64,000 bases of DNA from JAVBQB01 sp031549265 (GTDB lineage Bacteria; Bacillota; Clostridia; Oscillospirales; JAVBQB01), in assembly GCA_031549265.1 (NCBI GenBank), contig JAVBQB010000002.1, positions 558,001 through 622,000 on the forward strand, read 5' to 3'. This document shows, piece by piece, positions 16,960 to 26,224 of the stretch (positions are counted from its first letter, which is position 1; every line of letters begins with the position of its first letter). The translations under genes were made by a program, and so were the position numbers. The notes below the pieces were generated by a model. That model searched no databases, was not told the DNA's origin, and saw only the letters and a program-made list of their open reading frames with translations.

Positions 16960-19038
16960 ATGAGCTGTTCCACCGCGAAGATAAGAAACGTATGCCTTTT
17001 AGGCCACGGAGGTGACGGAAAGACATCGCTTGCCGAAAGCATGTTGTTTCTGACTAAAGGAACCGACCGTTTGGGAATGGTTGCGGACGGAAATACAGTC
17101 AGTGACTTTGATCCGGAAGAAATCAGGAGAAAGATCTCAATCTCTACGTCTGCGCTTCCGGTTGAATATGGTGATTTTAAGATCAACGCGTTCGACACGC
17201 CCGGATATTTCGATTTTGCGGGCGAAATCGTGCAGAGTCTGCGGGTTTGCGACACCTCGATTATTATCTGTACTGCGAAGTCCGGTATCGGAGTCGGCAC
17301 CGAGAAATCGTGGAAATACGTCCTCCAGTACCAGATGCCCAGAATGTTCTACGTCTCTAAGATCGACGAGGAAAACGCCGATTTCTATAAAGTGTTCGAG
17401 TCATTGCGTGAAACTTTCGGAATTTCGGTTTGCCCCGTTGTGGTACCTATTGTTGAGGGCGAAAAGACAACCGGAATTATTAATATCGTAACGCGCAAGG
17501 CTTATAAAGCCGACGGCGGAAAGATTTCCGAGATCCCGATCCCCTCTGGAATGCAGGCAAAGGTCGACGAACTCTACGGAATCCTTGCCGAGAATGTCGC
17601 CGAAACGTCTGAAGAGCTTATGGACAAGTTCTTCGGAGGCGAGGAGTTCACCACCGAAGAGCTCACTGAGGGTATTAAGGCCGGTATGCTCGGGCAGTCG
17701 CTCGTCCCGGTTTTCTGCGGCAGCGCCATGACTGGACTGGGTACCGAAGAGCTCTTGTCGGGAATAGCCAATTTCGCGCCCTCCCCCATTGATGTAAAAC
17801 CGGAAAAGGGCACCGACGCTTCCGGAAAAGAAGTTGAGATTAAAATAGATCCCGACGGCCCGGCCATCGGTTTTGTATTCAAGACGCTTTCCGACCAATA
17901 CGGCAAGTTTTCGTTCTTCAAGGTAATATCCGGAAAAATTACTGCGGACATGACGCTGACAAACGCGCGCTCCGGCGGCAATGAGAAACTGGGTCACATC
18001 TTTGTGGTTCGCGGCAAAAACCGTACCGAGGTCAAGGAGATCGTCTGCGGCGATATCGGCGCCGTCGCCAAGCTCGCCGATACCAAGACCGGGGATACGC
18101 TGTGCGCCGCCGGAAACGTTGTCTCCCTCAAGGGCATCGATTACGCCGAGCCCTGCTATTCGCTGTCGGTATTCCCCAAGGTCAAGGGCGGAGAGGAAAA
18201 GATCGCGACCGGCCTTGCGCGTATGTCCGAGGAAGACCTGACCTTCGCTTTTGTCAATAACGCCGAAACACGCCAGATGGTTCTCTCGGGCGCCGGTGAT
18301 ATTCATATCGACGTACTCTGCTCCAGACTCAAAAGCAAGTTCGGCGTTGAAGTCGACGTCGAAGCTCCGCGTGTGCCGTACCGTGAAAAGATCCGCAAGA
18401 AAGTTTTCGTCGAAGGCAAACACAAGAAACAGTCGGGCGGCCACGGCCAGTACGGCCACGTCAAGATTGAATTTGAGCCGGGCGAGACCGAGGATCTCAT
18501 CTTCGAAGAGAAGATTTTCGGCGGCAGCGTGCCCAAAAACTTCCATCCCGCGGTTGAAAAGGGACTCCGAGACAGTATCTCGCGCGGCGTTTTGGCGGGA
18601 TATCCGGTGGTTAACCTCAAGGCCACGCTGGTTGACGGATCGTACCACGACGTCGACTCCTCGGAAATGGCGTTTAAGCTGGCTGCCAGCCTCGCTTACA
18701 AAGCCGGTTTGCCCCAGGCCAACCCGGTTCTGCTGGAGCCCATCGGATCACTCAAAGTGTTCATTCCTGATTCCTACATGGGCGACATCATCGGCGACCT
18801 CAACAAGCGCCGCGGCCGCGTTATGGGTATGAATCCCGGCGAGGACGGCCAGCAGATTGTCGAGGCGGAAGTGCCGATGGCCGAGATGCACTCGTACGCA
18901 ATTGACCTTCGCTCCATGACTCAGGGAAGGGGCACCTTTACTTTCAAGTTCGAGCGCTATGAGGAATCCCCGCCCAACGTCCAGCAGAAAGTGATCGAGG
19001 AAACCAAGCACCTTCAGGCTGAGGAAGCCGGCGACTGA
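16960..19038 (+). CDS. Elongation factor G-like translational GTPase
   Basis: A 692-residue protein with the full EF-G domain order: GTP-binding domain (1-260), a beta-barrel domain (near 285-370), and EF-G domains III-V (HGQYGHVKIEFEPGE and DLRSMTQGRGTFTFKF). The P-loop is GHGGDGKT (15-22) in place of the usual GHVDAGKT, switch II is DTPGYFD (79-85), and the specificity loop is SKID (133-136) instead of NKxD. These features mark the EF-G-like paralogue common in Clostridia, not the main EF-G, which sits with ribosomal protein genes. The precise role is unsettled; ribosome recycling or special translocation are options. GGAGG precedes the ATG; it has its own promoter and terminator. Confidence 0.85.
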   Translation: MSCSTAKIRNVCLLGHGGDGKTSLAESMLFLTKGTDRLGMVADGNTVSDFDPEEIRRKISISTSALPVEYGDFKINAFDTPGYFDFAGEIVQSLRVCDTSIIICTAKSGIGVGTEKSWKYVLQYQMPRMFYVSKIDEENADFYKVFESLRETFGISVCPVVVPIVEGEKTTGIINIVTRKAYKADGGKISEIPIPSGMQAKVDELYGILAENVAETSEELMDKFFGGEEFTTEELTEGIKAGMLGQSLVPVFCGSAMTGLGTEELLSGIANFAPSPIDVKPEKGTDASGKEVEIKIDPDGPAIGFVFKTLSDQYGKFSFFKVISGKITADMTLTNARSGGNEKLGHIFVVRGKNRTEVKEIVCGDIGAVAKLADTKTGDTLCAAGNVVSLKGIDYAEPCYSLSVFPKVKGGEEKIATGLARMSEEDLTFAFVNNAETRQMVLSGAGDIHIDVLCSRLKSKFGVEVDVEAPRVPYREKIRKKVFVEGKHKKQSGGHGQYGHVKIEFEPGETEDLIFEEKIFGGSVPKNFHPAVEKGLRDSISRGVLAGYPVVNLKATLVDGSYHDVDSSEMAFKLAASLAYKAGLPQANPVLLEPIGSLKVFIPDSYMGDIIGDLNKRRGRVMGMNPGEDGQQIVEAEVPMAEMHSYAIDLRSMTQGRGTFTFKFERYEESPPNVQQKVIEETKHLQAEEAGD

Positions 19039-19054
19039 TAGATTGTTTGATCGC

Positions 19055-19106
19055 AAGAGGCAAGATTCCGTAAAGGTAATCTTGCCTCTTATACTGATTT
19101 TTTCTT
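19055..19106 (+). terminator. Terminator of the EF-G-like gene
   Basis: A perfect 13-bp stem (AAGAGGCAAGATT, 19055-19067, with 19078-19090), loop of 10, followed within ten bases by a T-rich stretch (GATTTTTTCTT). The remaining 150 bases up to the - strand gene show nothing else. Confidence 0.85.
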
Positions 19107-19259
19107 ATTTCAAGCGAGCTCCCGGATAAACAGCCTGAAAATTCACCTATTGCATAAAATATCTCAAGAAAATTTACTGCGCTGCCAGAATTATCTAAAA
19201 TCTTCCTGATTACACCGGAAAAAGTTTCATATTTATGCTCTAAAGGGAAATTCAGGCAA

Positions 19260-19739
19260 TCACTTTGGTTTAGTGAAGCCGTGCATGAAGCCGTTCAAAG
19301 TGGGTGAGCAAATATCGCCGCCTATAATACTGTCCTGATAAACTAATAAATTAGCTACGATGCCCTGTTCACCGGTTGGATAGTTAGTTATTTCATATGT
19401 ATAGCGTTTGACGCGCTTGCCCTTGTAGTTTTCAAGATCGTAGCTCTGGGACTTTTGCAGCTCGTTGTATTTGGCAAAAGTTTCATCAAACTCGTCAGGG
19501 ATACGCACTTCTTCCGCCGCAACGGGTTGAGATGACGCGTCCCAGCCGAACGACGTCAGAAAGGCCACCCTGTCGTCGTTTGACTTAATTGCTATAACAG
19601 TATGGTCGTAGGGCTCCGGTTCTTTTGATTGAGAACCCAGACAGCTCGCGAGCACAATGATCGCGCACAGCAGAACGGCTGCGACGATCACCGCCGTAAT
19701 CAGCTTGGTTTTGGTCAGCTTTGTGGTGAATACAAACAT
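19260..19739 (-). CDS. DUF4830-like membrane-anchored protein
   Basis: A 159-residue protein with an N-terminal hydrophobic segment (LITAVIVAAVLLCAIIVLAS) and a soluble domain on the outside. The soluble part (RVAFLTSFGWDAS, VRIPDEFDETFAKYNELQ, YKGKRVKRYTYEITNYP, GFMHGF) matches my memory of the DUF4830 family found in Clostridia. The start is placed at 19739 because GGAGGGG lies just upstream on the - strand; a 14-residue extension is possible in frame but has no site. The cysteine in VLASC could make it a lipoprotein, though the hydrophobic stretch is long for that. Function unknown; it stands alone between two + strand units. Confidence 0.7.
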   Translation of the reverse strand: MFVFTTKLTKTKLITAVIVAAVLLCAIIVLASCLGSQSKEPEPYDHTVIAIKSNDDRVAFLTSFGWDASSQPVAAEEVRIPDEFDETFAKYNELQKSQSYDLENYKGKRVKRYTYEITNYPTGEQGIVANLLVYQDSIIGGDICSPTLNGFMHGFTKPK

Positions 19740-19840
19740 GTTACCCCTCCATGAAATCCAGTTATGGACGTGTCTTGGCATGTTTAATAGTATTCAGCCA
19801 AGCTCTGGTTTAGAAGTATTCATTTATTTATGAGGATGTT

Positions 19841-20548
19841 ATGTCGAGACTGGATAAAATGCTGGCGGACGCCGGGATCGGGCCGCGCAAGGAAATACAG
19901 GCGATGATAAAAGCCGGGCGCGTTTCGGTTGACGGTGGCGCGGTGAAAGATCCCGCCGCGCACTTTGACGCCGGGCGCGAAATAAGAATTGATGGGACGA
20001 TCTGCGACTGCCGCTCCGTCGTCTATATCATGATGAACAAGCCGCAGGGCGTGGTATCGTCCACCGACGATCCGCGGGACCCGACCGCCGTTGGGCTGCT
20101 TCCCGGGCGGTTCGTTCGTATGGGCGTTTTTCCCGCGGGGCGGCTGGACAAGGACTCCGAGGGCCTGCTGCTGATTACCAACGACGGAGCGCTCGCCCAC
20201 GCGCTGACATCTCCCGCCCGCCATGTCGACAAGCTGTACGAGATTGTATACGACGGTGAGCTTACCGACGGGCATATTGAGCTGTTTGCCGCCGGGCTGT
20301 CGATAGGCGGAGACAAATGCAAGCCGGCCAAACTGGAACGCCACGCGGAGCTCCGCAACGTTGCCTACGTCACCATAAGTGAAGGCATGTATCATCAGGT
20401 TAAGCGGATGTTCGCCGCCTGCGGCATGTGCGTCACCGGCCTGAGGCGGCTGTCGATAGGCCCGCTGCGGCTGGATACAGCGCTGCTCCCGGGTGAGTGG
20501 CGGCTGCTGACCGATGCCGAGACAGATAGCATTGGCGGCCGTGTTTAG
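19841..20548 (+). CDS. RsuA/RluB-type rRNA pseudouridine synthase
   Basis: Converts a specific uridine in 16S or 23S rRNA to pseudouridine. The 235-residue protein begins with an S4 RNA-binding domain (SRLDKMLADAGIGPRKE, residues 2-18) and continues with the RsuA catalytic domain, with the active-site motif GRLDKDSEG and catalytic Asp103. MNKPQGVVSST is also typical. The C-terminal EGMYHQVKRMFAACG is the family's last motif. This subfamily cannot be split into RsuA, RluB or RluE by eye, so no symbol is given. GAGG lies before the ATG. It appears to be a single-gene unit. Confidence 0.9.
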   Translation: MSRLDKMLADAGIGPRKEIQAMIKAGRVSVDGGAVKDPAAHFDAGREIRIDGTICDCRSVVYIMMNKPQGVVSSTDDPRDPTAVGLLPGRFVRMGVFPAGRLDKDSEGLLLITNDGALAHALTSPARHVDKLYEIVYDGELTDGHIELFAAGLSIGGDKCKPAKLERHAELRNVAYVTISEGMYHQVKRMFAACGMCVTGLRRLSIGPLRLDTALLPGEWRLLTDAETDSIGGRV

Positions 20549-20745
20549 GCAGATTTCACAAGGGCTCAGCAAGAATAAGGAAATAAAATTATGTAAAAAC
20601 TAAAATTCCATCAACATGTTATGTAAACGAGCAAAAACCGCGCTTAGCATACTGATTGCACTCCGTAAAGTGCGAAAAATGAGCGCGAAATTACTCGAAA
20701 ATGGTTGAAATAATGTGAACAAAATTAGTAAACTGAAATAATTGC

Positions 20746-20774
20746 TTGAAATACGCGCCAAAGAAGATTATTAT
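20746..20774 (+). promoter_or_regulatory. Promoter of the CdaR-like gene and ftsEX cluster
   Basis: TTGAAA (20746-20751) and TATTAT (20769-20774), 17 bases apart, about 100 bases before the chosen start. The preceding gap from 20549 is AT-rich with a small hairpin (GCACT/AGTGC near 20658) and no recognisable terminator or RNA gene. Confidence 0.7.
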
Positions 20775-20874
20775 ATATAGTGAATAAATGCTGGCTGCGT
20801 TTTTTGGCTATATATTATGAATATATGCTGTTTTGGATTCTGCCGAAAAAGTTATCGTTGTATTGGAGGCGGCA

Positions 20875-21954
20875 ATGTCAAGTAGGGTTTTTCAGAGCAT
20901 TGTACTGCAGATGAAGGATGCGACCCCGCGCGCAATCGGCGTGATTGACTCATCTGGTGTTGTTATCGCGTGTAATGAGCTGATAAGAATCGGCGAGAAG
21001 CATGAATCCGTTATCGGCGAACTCAACGGAATGAGCGAGCCCGTCCTTTCTTTTGGCGGGAACACGTACAAGCCGCTTGCGAGCTGGAGCTCGCAGTTTG
21101 ATTTCGCTGTCTTTGTTGAGGGGGCTGATGAATTCGCGCGCAGCAATTGCCTGATGGCTGCCGTCGCGCTCAACAGCGCCAAGAGCTTTTACGACGAGAA
21201 ACACGATAAGTCCGCGTTCATCAAGAACATCATTCTTGACAACGTGCTTCCGGGAGACATCTATGTCCGATCCAGAGAGCTGCATTTTGGCGCGGATATG
21301 CCGCGCGTTGTGCTGCTCATCAGGCAGATTGACAAGGCCGACGTATCGACGATTGACGTTATGCAGAGCCTGTTTCAGGACGCGTCGCACGATTTCATTA
21401 TTAGCATAAACGAATCCGACATCGCGCTGGTGAAGGAAGTCAAATCCAGCATTGACACCAAGGATCTGCGCAAGCTGGCCAAGGCGATTGAGGAGACTAT
21501 CAATTCCGAGCAGGGAATCAAGACAGTCATCGGAATCGGAACAGTGGCGCACACGCTCAAGGAACTCGCGACTTCTTACAAAGAAGCACAGATCGCTATC
21601 GAAGTCGGAAAGGTTTTTGACACTGAAAAAACAGTCATCAACTACGAAAACCTGGGGATTGGAAGGCTGATCTACCAACTGCCGACCACGATGTGCGAGA
21701 TGTTCCTCTTCGAGGTATTTAAAAAGAACTCTATCGATTCGCTGGATCAGGAAACGCTGTTTACCATCCAGAAGTTCTTCGAGAATAACCTTAACGTATC
21801 TGAGACGTCGCGCAAACTGTTTGTTCACAGGAATACGCTCGTATATCGGTTGGAAAAGATCAAGAAGATTACGGGGCTTGATCTCAGAGAATTCGATCAT
21901 GCGATAATATTCAAGGTAGCGCTGATGGTAAAGCGGTACCTGGCTTCCCGATAA
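20875..21954 (+). CDS. CdaR/PucR-type helix-turn-helix regulator
   Basis: A 359-residue transcription factor of the CdaR family. The N-terminal 110 residues look like a small-molecule sensing domain (AIGVIDSSGVVIACNEL), the middle is a GGDEF-like fold seen in this family, and the C-terminal residues 295-350 are the PucR-type DNA-binding domain (NLNVSETSRKLFVHRNTLVYRLEKI, quoted in part). Family members in E. coli and Bacillus respond to sugar diacids or purines, but the effector is not evident here. The ATG at 20875 has GGAGG five bases upstream; a TTG 42 bases earlier is less likely. FtsE follows 19 bases later, so this regulator may be cotranscribed with the division genes. Confidence 0.85.
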   Translation: MSSRVFQSIVLQMKDATPRAIGVIDSSGVVIACNELIRIGEKHESVIGELNGMSEPVLSFGGNTYKPLASWSSQFDFAVFVEGADEFARSNCLMAAVALNSAKSFYDEKHDKSAFIKNIILDNVLPGDIYVRSRELHFGADMPRVVLLIRQIDKADVSTIDVMQSLFQDASHDFIISINESDIALVKEVKSSIDTKDLRKLAKAIEETINSEQGIKTVIGIGTVAHTLKELATSYKEAQIAIEVGKVFDTEKTVINYENLGIGRLIYQLPTTMCEMFLFEVFKKNSIDSLDQETLFTIQKFFENNLNVSETSRKLFVHRNTLVYRLEKIKKITGLDLREFDHAIIFKVALMVKRYLASR

Positions 21955-21973
21955 TAAGGGTTGGAGAGGAATA

Positions 21974-22672
21974 ATGGTTCGATTTATCGACGTATTTAAA
22001 TCATACGATAACGGAACCCGCGCGCTCAAGGGCGTTACATTGCGCATTGACGACGGCGAGTTTCTCTTTCTGGTCGGCCCGTCCGGCTCCGGCAAGTCGA
22101 CAATTGTCAAGCTGCTGACTGCCGAAATCCGCGCCAGTGAAGGCAAAGCCCAGGTAAACGGATACAATATCAACACGATGAAGCGATCGGAAATTCCGCA
22201 CCTTCGCCGGACGCTAGGGGTTATTTTCCAGGATTTTAGGCTTATTGACAAAAAAAGCGTTTACGAAAACGTGGCGTTTGCAATGCGGGTCATCGGCGCG
22301 ACGCCCAAAGAGATAAAAATGCGCGTGCCGTATGTACTTGAGCTTGTCGGGCTTTCCAATAAGGCTAGGCGGCGTCCGTATGAGCTGTCCGGAGGCGAAC
22401 AGCAGCGCGTCGCGATCGCGCGGGCGCTGATAAACAACCCCAAGATAATCATCGCGGACGAACCGACCGGAAACCTCGATCCCGCGCGTTCTCTGGAAAT
22501 AATGATGCTGCTCGAGCGAATTAATTCGCTGGGAACCACCGTACTCGCGGTTACCCACGAAAAAGAGCTGGTCAACAGCTTTTCCAAGCGCGTGGTCGCC
22601 ATTGACGGCGGCAGGATCATCAGCGACAGAACCGGCGGATATTATCAAAACGAAGCGGTAAGATCAAAATGA
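21974..22672 (+). CDS. ftsE: Cell division ABC ATPase FtsE
   Basis: The ATPase of the FtsEX complex, which sits at the division septum and controls peptidoglycan hydrolases outside the membrane. The 232-residue protein has Walker A GPSGSGKST (residues 35-43), signature LSGGEQQR and Walker B IIIADEPTGNLD. GVIFQDFRLI is the usual FtsE Q-loop. The stop overlaps the ftsX start by four bases. Its neighbours ftsX, an M23 peptidase and an S41 protease make the assignment firm. Confidence 0.95.
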   Translation: MVRFIDVFKSYDNGTRALKGVTLRIDDGEFLFLVGPSGSGKSTIVKLLTAEIRASEGKAQVNGYNINTMKRSEIPHLRRTLGVIFQDFRLIDKKSVYENVAFAMRVIGATPKEIKMRVPYVLELVGLSNKARRRPYELSGGEQQRVAIARALINNPKIIIADEPTGNLDPARSLEIMMLLERINSLGTTVLAVTHEKELVNSFSKRVVAIDGGRIISDRTGGYYQNEAVRSK

Positions 22673-23553
22673 AACGGTATGATTACACATATTTTGTTCG
22701 CGAGGGCATACGCGGAATATTCCTGCATGGATTTATGAGCTTTGCGGCGGTCGGTGTCATCGTTGCCTGTCTGCTTATTATGGGTAGCTTCACCCTGCTC
22801 GCGGTGAACATTGACAGAATGATTTCCGGCTTTGAGGATCAAAATGAGATTTTGGCCTTTGTGGACGAATCCCTCAGCCTGAAGGAAGCCCAGAGCATAG
22901 AGGTCAAACTTTCCGAAGTTCCGAACGTCGCGGGATGTGAGTTTATTACTAACGAAAAGGCGCTTGAGGACTACCGGAGCAAACTGACCTCGATGGAATC
23001 CGATCTTCTCAAAGGGCTGGAAGAGAACCCGCTGCGCCACAGATACAGGATTACGCTTGACGACATTTCGATCATGGGAAAGACCGTAGGGGACATATCC
23101 GCCGTTCCCGGCATTGAAAAAGTCAACGCAAGAACCGATATAGCGGCCGGATTCGTGAACGCTAGGCATGTCGTCAACATCGTCTCGATCACGCTGATAA
23201 TTGTGCTGCTCGCGATTTCGGTGTTTATAATTTCAAATACTGTAAAGCTTGCGACTTTCGACCGGCGCGAGGAAATCGCGATAATGAAAATGGTGGGCGC
23301 GACGAACGCTTTTATCCGTTGGCCGTTTATCATAGAGGGAATGCTGCTCGGATTGCTCGGAGCGGTTTTCGCCTACTTCGTTCAATGGGGAATATACTCA
23401 TATTTGACGGTTAACGATACTGTCAGCCATGCGATTGGACTGATACCGTTCGGCGAACTTGCGATTTACATAGTGGTTGTATTTGTTGTTGCGGGATTCT
23501 TTGTCGGAGTCGGCGGCAGCGTTCTCACTATACGAAAGTTCCTGAAAGTTTGA
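22669..23553 (+). CDS. ftsX: Cell division permease-like protein FtsX
   Basis: A 294-residue membrane protein with four predicted helices: one near residues 17-45 and three near 165-190, 215-240 and 260-285. Between the first two lies an extracytoplasmic domain (DEPLSLKEAQ-like segment and NPLRHRYRITL), as in FtsX. The segment RREEIAIMKMVGATNAFIRWPFIIEG is the FtsX/MacB cytoplasmic coupling motif (seen from about residue 199). It transmits FtsE ATP hydrolysis to an external hydrolase activator, here most likely the M23 protein that begins 26 bases downstream. Confidence 0.95.
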   Translation: MKRYDYTYFVREGIRGIFLHGFMSFAAVGVIVACLLIMGSFTLLAVNIDRMISGFEDQNEILAFVDESLSLKEAQSIEVKLSEVPNVAGCEFITNEKALEDYRSKLTSMESDLLKGLEENPLRHRYRITLDDISIMGKTVGDISAVPGIEKVNARTDIAAGFVNARHVVNIVSITLIIVLLAISVFIISNTVKLATFDRREEIAIMKMVGATNAFIRWPFIIEGMLLGLLGAVFAYFVQWGIYSYLTVNDTVSHAIGLIPFGELAIYIVVVFVVAGFFVGVGGSVLTIRKFLKV

Positions 23554-23578
23554 TTGTTTTATTGCGGAGGTCAGTGTT

Positions 23579-24814
23579 TTGAAAAGACAGAAATGGGCTA
23601 TGATTCTCGCGGTGATATTGGCGCTTCTTTTAATTGTTCCGTTTATTGTTTCGGCGTTTACCGCCTCGGCAGCCAGCAATTCGGCGCTTGACAGACTCAA
23701 GGGCAAGGCGTCAGAGCTGACAAAACAGAAAAACGGCATTCAGAGCGAGCTTGCCGAGATTTCCGCCGATAAAACGAAAGCGATGAAGCAAAAGCAGATT
23801 CTCGACAGGCAGATCGACATCGCCGAACAGGAAATCGAAACGACTAAAGAGATCATTACCGAGCTCGAAAATCAGATAAAAGTTAAGGAAGTAGAGCTGG
23901 CTCAGGCGATAGAGGACGAAAAAGCCGAGATGGTACGCTATAAAGACCGGGTGCGCGCCATGGAAGAATCAGGCTCCGCTTCCTACATAGGCATTCTCGT
24001 TCAAGCGGACAGTTATGAGGACTTGCTCGGACGCGCCGAGATGGTCGGAGACCTGCTGGATTATAACCAGGAGATTATTCAGGACTTAAAAGTGGCGCGT
24101 GACAAGGTCGCCGAAGCGAAAACCGGGTTAGAAAGCGACAAAGTTGAGCAAAATGAAACCAAAGCAACGCTCGAGACGCGCAAAGCCGACCTTGAGGTTC
24201 AGCAAGAGAAGTCCGATAAGTTTGTGGAAGCCCTCGAGAAGGAAGAGAAGAGCTACAAGGCGGCTCTGATTGAGGCGCAGGCTTCTGAGGAGCGTCTTGA
24301 CAAAGAGATTAAAACCCTGCTTGCGAAGCTTGAAGCCGAGCGCAAGGCAAAGGAAGCCGCACGGCGCGAAGCTGAACGCAAATCAGGCACAAGCTCCGGA
24401 ACATCGTCGGGTACGCGCGTGGGCACAGGCGGGTTCGCCTGGCCGCTGCCCGGATACACTAACGTATCTTCAGGATTCGGGATGCGCTACCATCCGACGC
24501 TTAAAGTCACAAAGCTGCACACTGGAACGGATATTCCCGCGCCGACCGGAACCATTATTAAGTCCTCTAAAGCCGGTACTGTCGTCACGGCGGGCTATAA
24601 CTCGGGTTATGGAAACTACGTTGTGATCGACCACGACGACGGAACGGCGACGCTGTATGGACACATGAGTAAAATACTCTGCAAGTCGGGACAGTCTGTC
24701 GGAAAGCTGGCAACTATCGGAGCCGTGGGCTCAACCGGCTTTTCCACCGGCCCGCACCTGCATTTCGAAATAATAATCGGCGGTCAACAGGTTAACGCCA
24801 TGAAGTATTTTTAA
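23579..24814 (+). CDS. Secreted coiled-coil M23 peptidase, EnvC/PcsB-like
   Basis: A 411-residue exported protein that starts at TTG, with GGAGG upstream. Residues 1-32 are a signal peptide (cut near TASAA). Residues 38-260 are a long Lys/Glu-rich coiled coil of the type that docks on FtsX. A short Ser/Thr/Gly linker leads to a LytM/M23 domain (from about 292) with zinc ligands H314 and D318 (HTGTD), and H362 and H395 (HLHFE); all are present, so it may be an active endopeptidase, unlike degenerate EnvC. Context right after ftsEX supports a septal or sidewall peptidoglycan hydrolase activated by FtsEX. Confidence 0.9.
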   Translation: MKRQKWAMILAVILALLLIVPFIVSAFTASAASNSALDRLKGKASELTKQKNGIQSELAEISADKTKAMKQKQILDRQIDIAEQEIETTKEIITELENQIKVKEVELAQAIEDEKAEMVRYKDRVRAMEESGSASYIGILVQADSYEDLLGRAEMVGDLLDYNQEIIQDLKVARDKVAEAKTGLESDKVEQNETKATLETRKADLEVQQEKSDKFVEALEKEEKSYKAALIEAQASEERLDKEIKTLLAKLEAERKAKEAARREAERKSGTSSGTSSGTRVGTGGFAWPLPGYTNVSSGFGMRYHPTLKVTKLHTGTDIPAPTGTIIKSSKAGTVVTAGYNSGYGNYVVIDHDDGTATLYGHMSKILCKSGQSVGKLATIGAVGSTGFSTGPHLHFEIIIGGQQVNAMKYF

Positions 24815-24873
24815 TCGGCGCGATATCCCGGTTCCCATAACTTATATTGTGAGGCTCTCTGGAGAAAACACAT

Positions 24874-26109
24874 ATGAAAAAGCGATTTGACCTTAGCGCG
24901 GTAATTGCTCTGGCGCTGCTGGTCGCTGCTGTGACTTACATTTTGACTCTCTTTGCCCAGCGCGAGGAGTTTAACAACAAAATAAAATACATTCAGCAGA
25001 TTGAGCAGGAAATGGCGAAATACGTTAAAGCCAAGCAGTTGATAGACAAGAACTTTGTCGGAGATTTTGACCCGAAGGCGATCGAGGACGCGTCTATAGC
25101 CGGCCTTGTAAGCGGACTCGGCGACAGGTGGTCCAGCTATCTCAGCGCGGAGCAGTACGCCGTTTTTCTAGAAGAATCGGAGAACAAGTATGTCGGAATC
25201 GGCATCGAAACCGGCAGGGACGACACCACCGGAGGTTTGCTGGTTTTAGACGTGTTCAAGGGTTCGCCCGCAGAGACTGCCGGCATACGTCCGCTTGACA
25301 TCATCACCGCGATCAACGGCAAAAGAACGGCGGACATTGGCTATTCCGAGGCGGTTGCCAGCGTAAAGGGACTCGAGGACACCAGCGTCAGCCTGACCGT
25401 AATGGGAGCTGACCAGAAAGCTCGCGATCTGAGCATAACCCGCAAACCGATTAACCGGGAAACCGTGCAATCCGAAATGCTGGACAACAACATCGGATAT
25501 GTCCGGATAATTAACTTTAACAAGGGCGTCAGCGCGGAATTCGAGCTGGACGTAACCAGCCTGATAAACGCCGGGGCGCGCGGGCTGATTTTTGACCTGA
25601 GATTCAACCCGGGCGGCAGTATAAAAGAACTTATTCCGATGCTCGATATGATATTGCCGGAAGGGCAGCTTTTCATGAGCCGCGACAAAAACGGCAAAGA
25701 GGAAAAATTTGAGTCTGACGAGCGATGCCTTAAAATGCCAATGGCGGTGATTGTTCACAAGCAGTCGTACAGCGCCGCGGAGTTTTTCGCAGCCGCGCTG
25801 CAGGAGTATGGGTGGGCTAAAATTGTCGGCGAGAGCACATACGGAAAAGGTTTTGCGCAGGTGACCATAGAGCTCGGAGACGGATCGGCGCTTCTGCTCT
25901 CCACACACAAATATTTTACTCCCAAGGGCATAAACCTCAACGGCGTGGGCATCAAGCCTGATTTTGAAGTCGCAATGAGCGAAGATCACTTCAGGAACTT
26001 CTCGAGCCTGCCGCACGCTGAGGACGAAATGCTCCAAAAGGCGCTTGAAGTGGTGGGTTCCGAGCTTCCGGCGGCGACAGCACCTCCGTCCCCCTCGCCC
26101 GGCACATAA
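24874..26109 (+). CDS. S41 family C-terminal processing protease
   Basis: A 411-residue CtpA/CtpB-type serine protease. Residues 8-28 are a signal anchor, then a helical cap, a PDZ domain (near 100-190, with YVGIGIETGRD and GIRPLDIITAINGK) and the S41 catalytic domain (near 200-390), with Ser300 in YSAAEF and Lys325 in YGKGFA as the Ser-Lys dyad. The C-terminus is Pro/Ser-rich. It is the last gene of the cdaR-ftsE-ftsX-M23 series, a grouping seen in other Firmicutes, and may trim the M23 protein or other wall proteins; the target is inferred. A strong hairpin follows. Confidence 0.9.
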   Translation: MKKRFDLSAVIALALLVAAVTYILTLFAQREEFNNKIKYIQQIEQEMAKYVKAKQLIDKNFVGDFDPKAIEDASIAGLVSGLGDRWSSYLSAEQYAVFLEESENKYVGIGIETGRDDTTGGLLVLDVFKGSPAETAGIRPLDIITAINGKRTADIGYSEAVASVKGLEDTSVSLTVMGADQKARDLSITRKPINRETVQSEMLDNNIGYVRIINFNKGVSAEFELDVTSLINAGARGLIFDLRFNPGGSIKELIPMLDMILPEGQLFMSRDKNGKEEKFESDERCLKMPMAVIVHKQSYSAAEFFAAALQEYGWAKIVGESTYGKGFAQVTIELGDGSALLLSTHKYFTPKGINLNGVGIKPDFEVAMSEDHFRNFSSLPHAEDEMLQKALEVVGSELPAATAPPSPSPGT

Positions 26110-26145
26110 TAAGGGACATCGCCTCATATAAATACTAAAACAAGG

Positions 26146-26187
26146 TTGCGTATTTCTCCGCCGCATACGGAGGAATACGCAATTTAT
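26146..26187 (+). terminator. Terminator after the S41 protease gene
   Basis: A 15-bp stem with one G-U pair (TTGCGTATTTCTCCG, 26146-26160, with 26168-26182) around a CCGCATA loop, followed by a short T-rich stretch. It separates the division cluster from the orphan gene. Confidence 0.75.
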
Positions 26188-26224
26188 TGGTAATGTTATT
26201 GTACATGCACAAACAGGGGGCGCG

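Noticed and set aside
17401..18648. 415-codon open frame on the - strand inside the EF-G-like gene
   Set aside because: Complementary to a clearly coding strand; open only because of codon bias, with no family match.
20950..22251. 433-codon open frame on the - strand across the CdaR-like gene and ftsE
   Set aside because: Shadow of two well-identified + strand genes.
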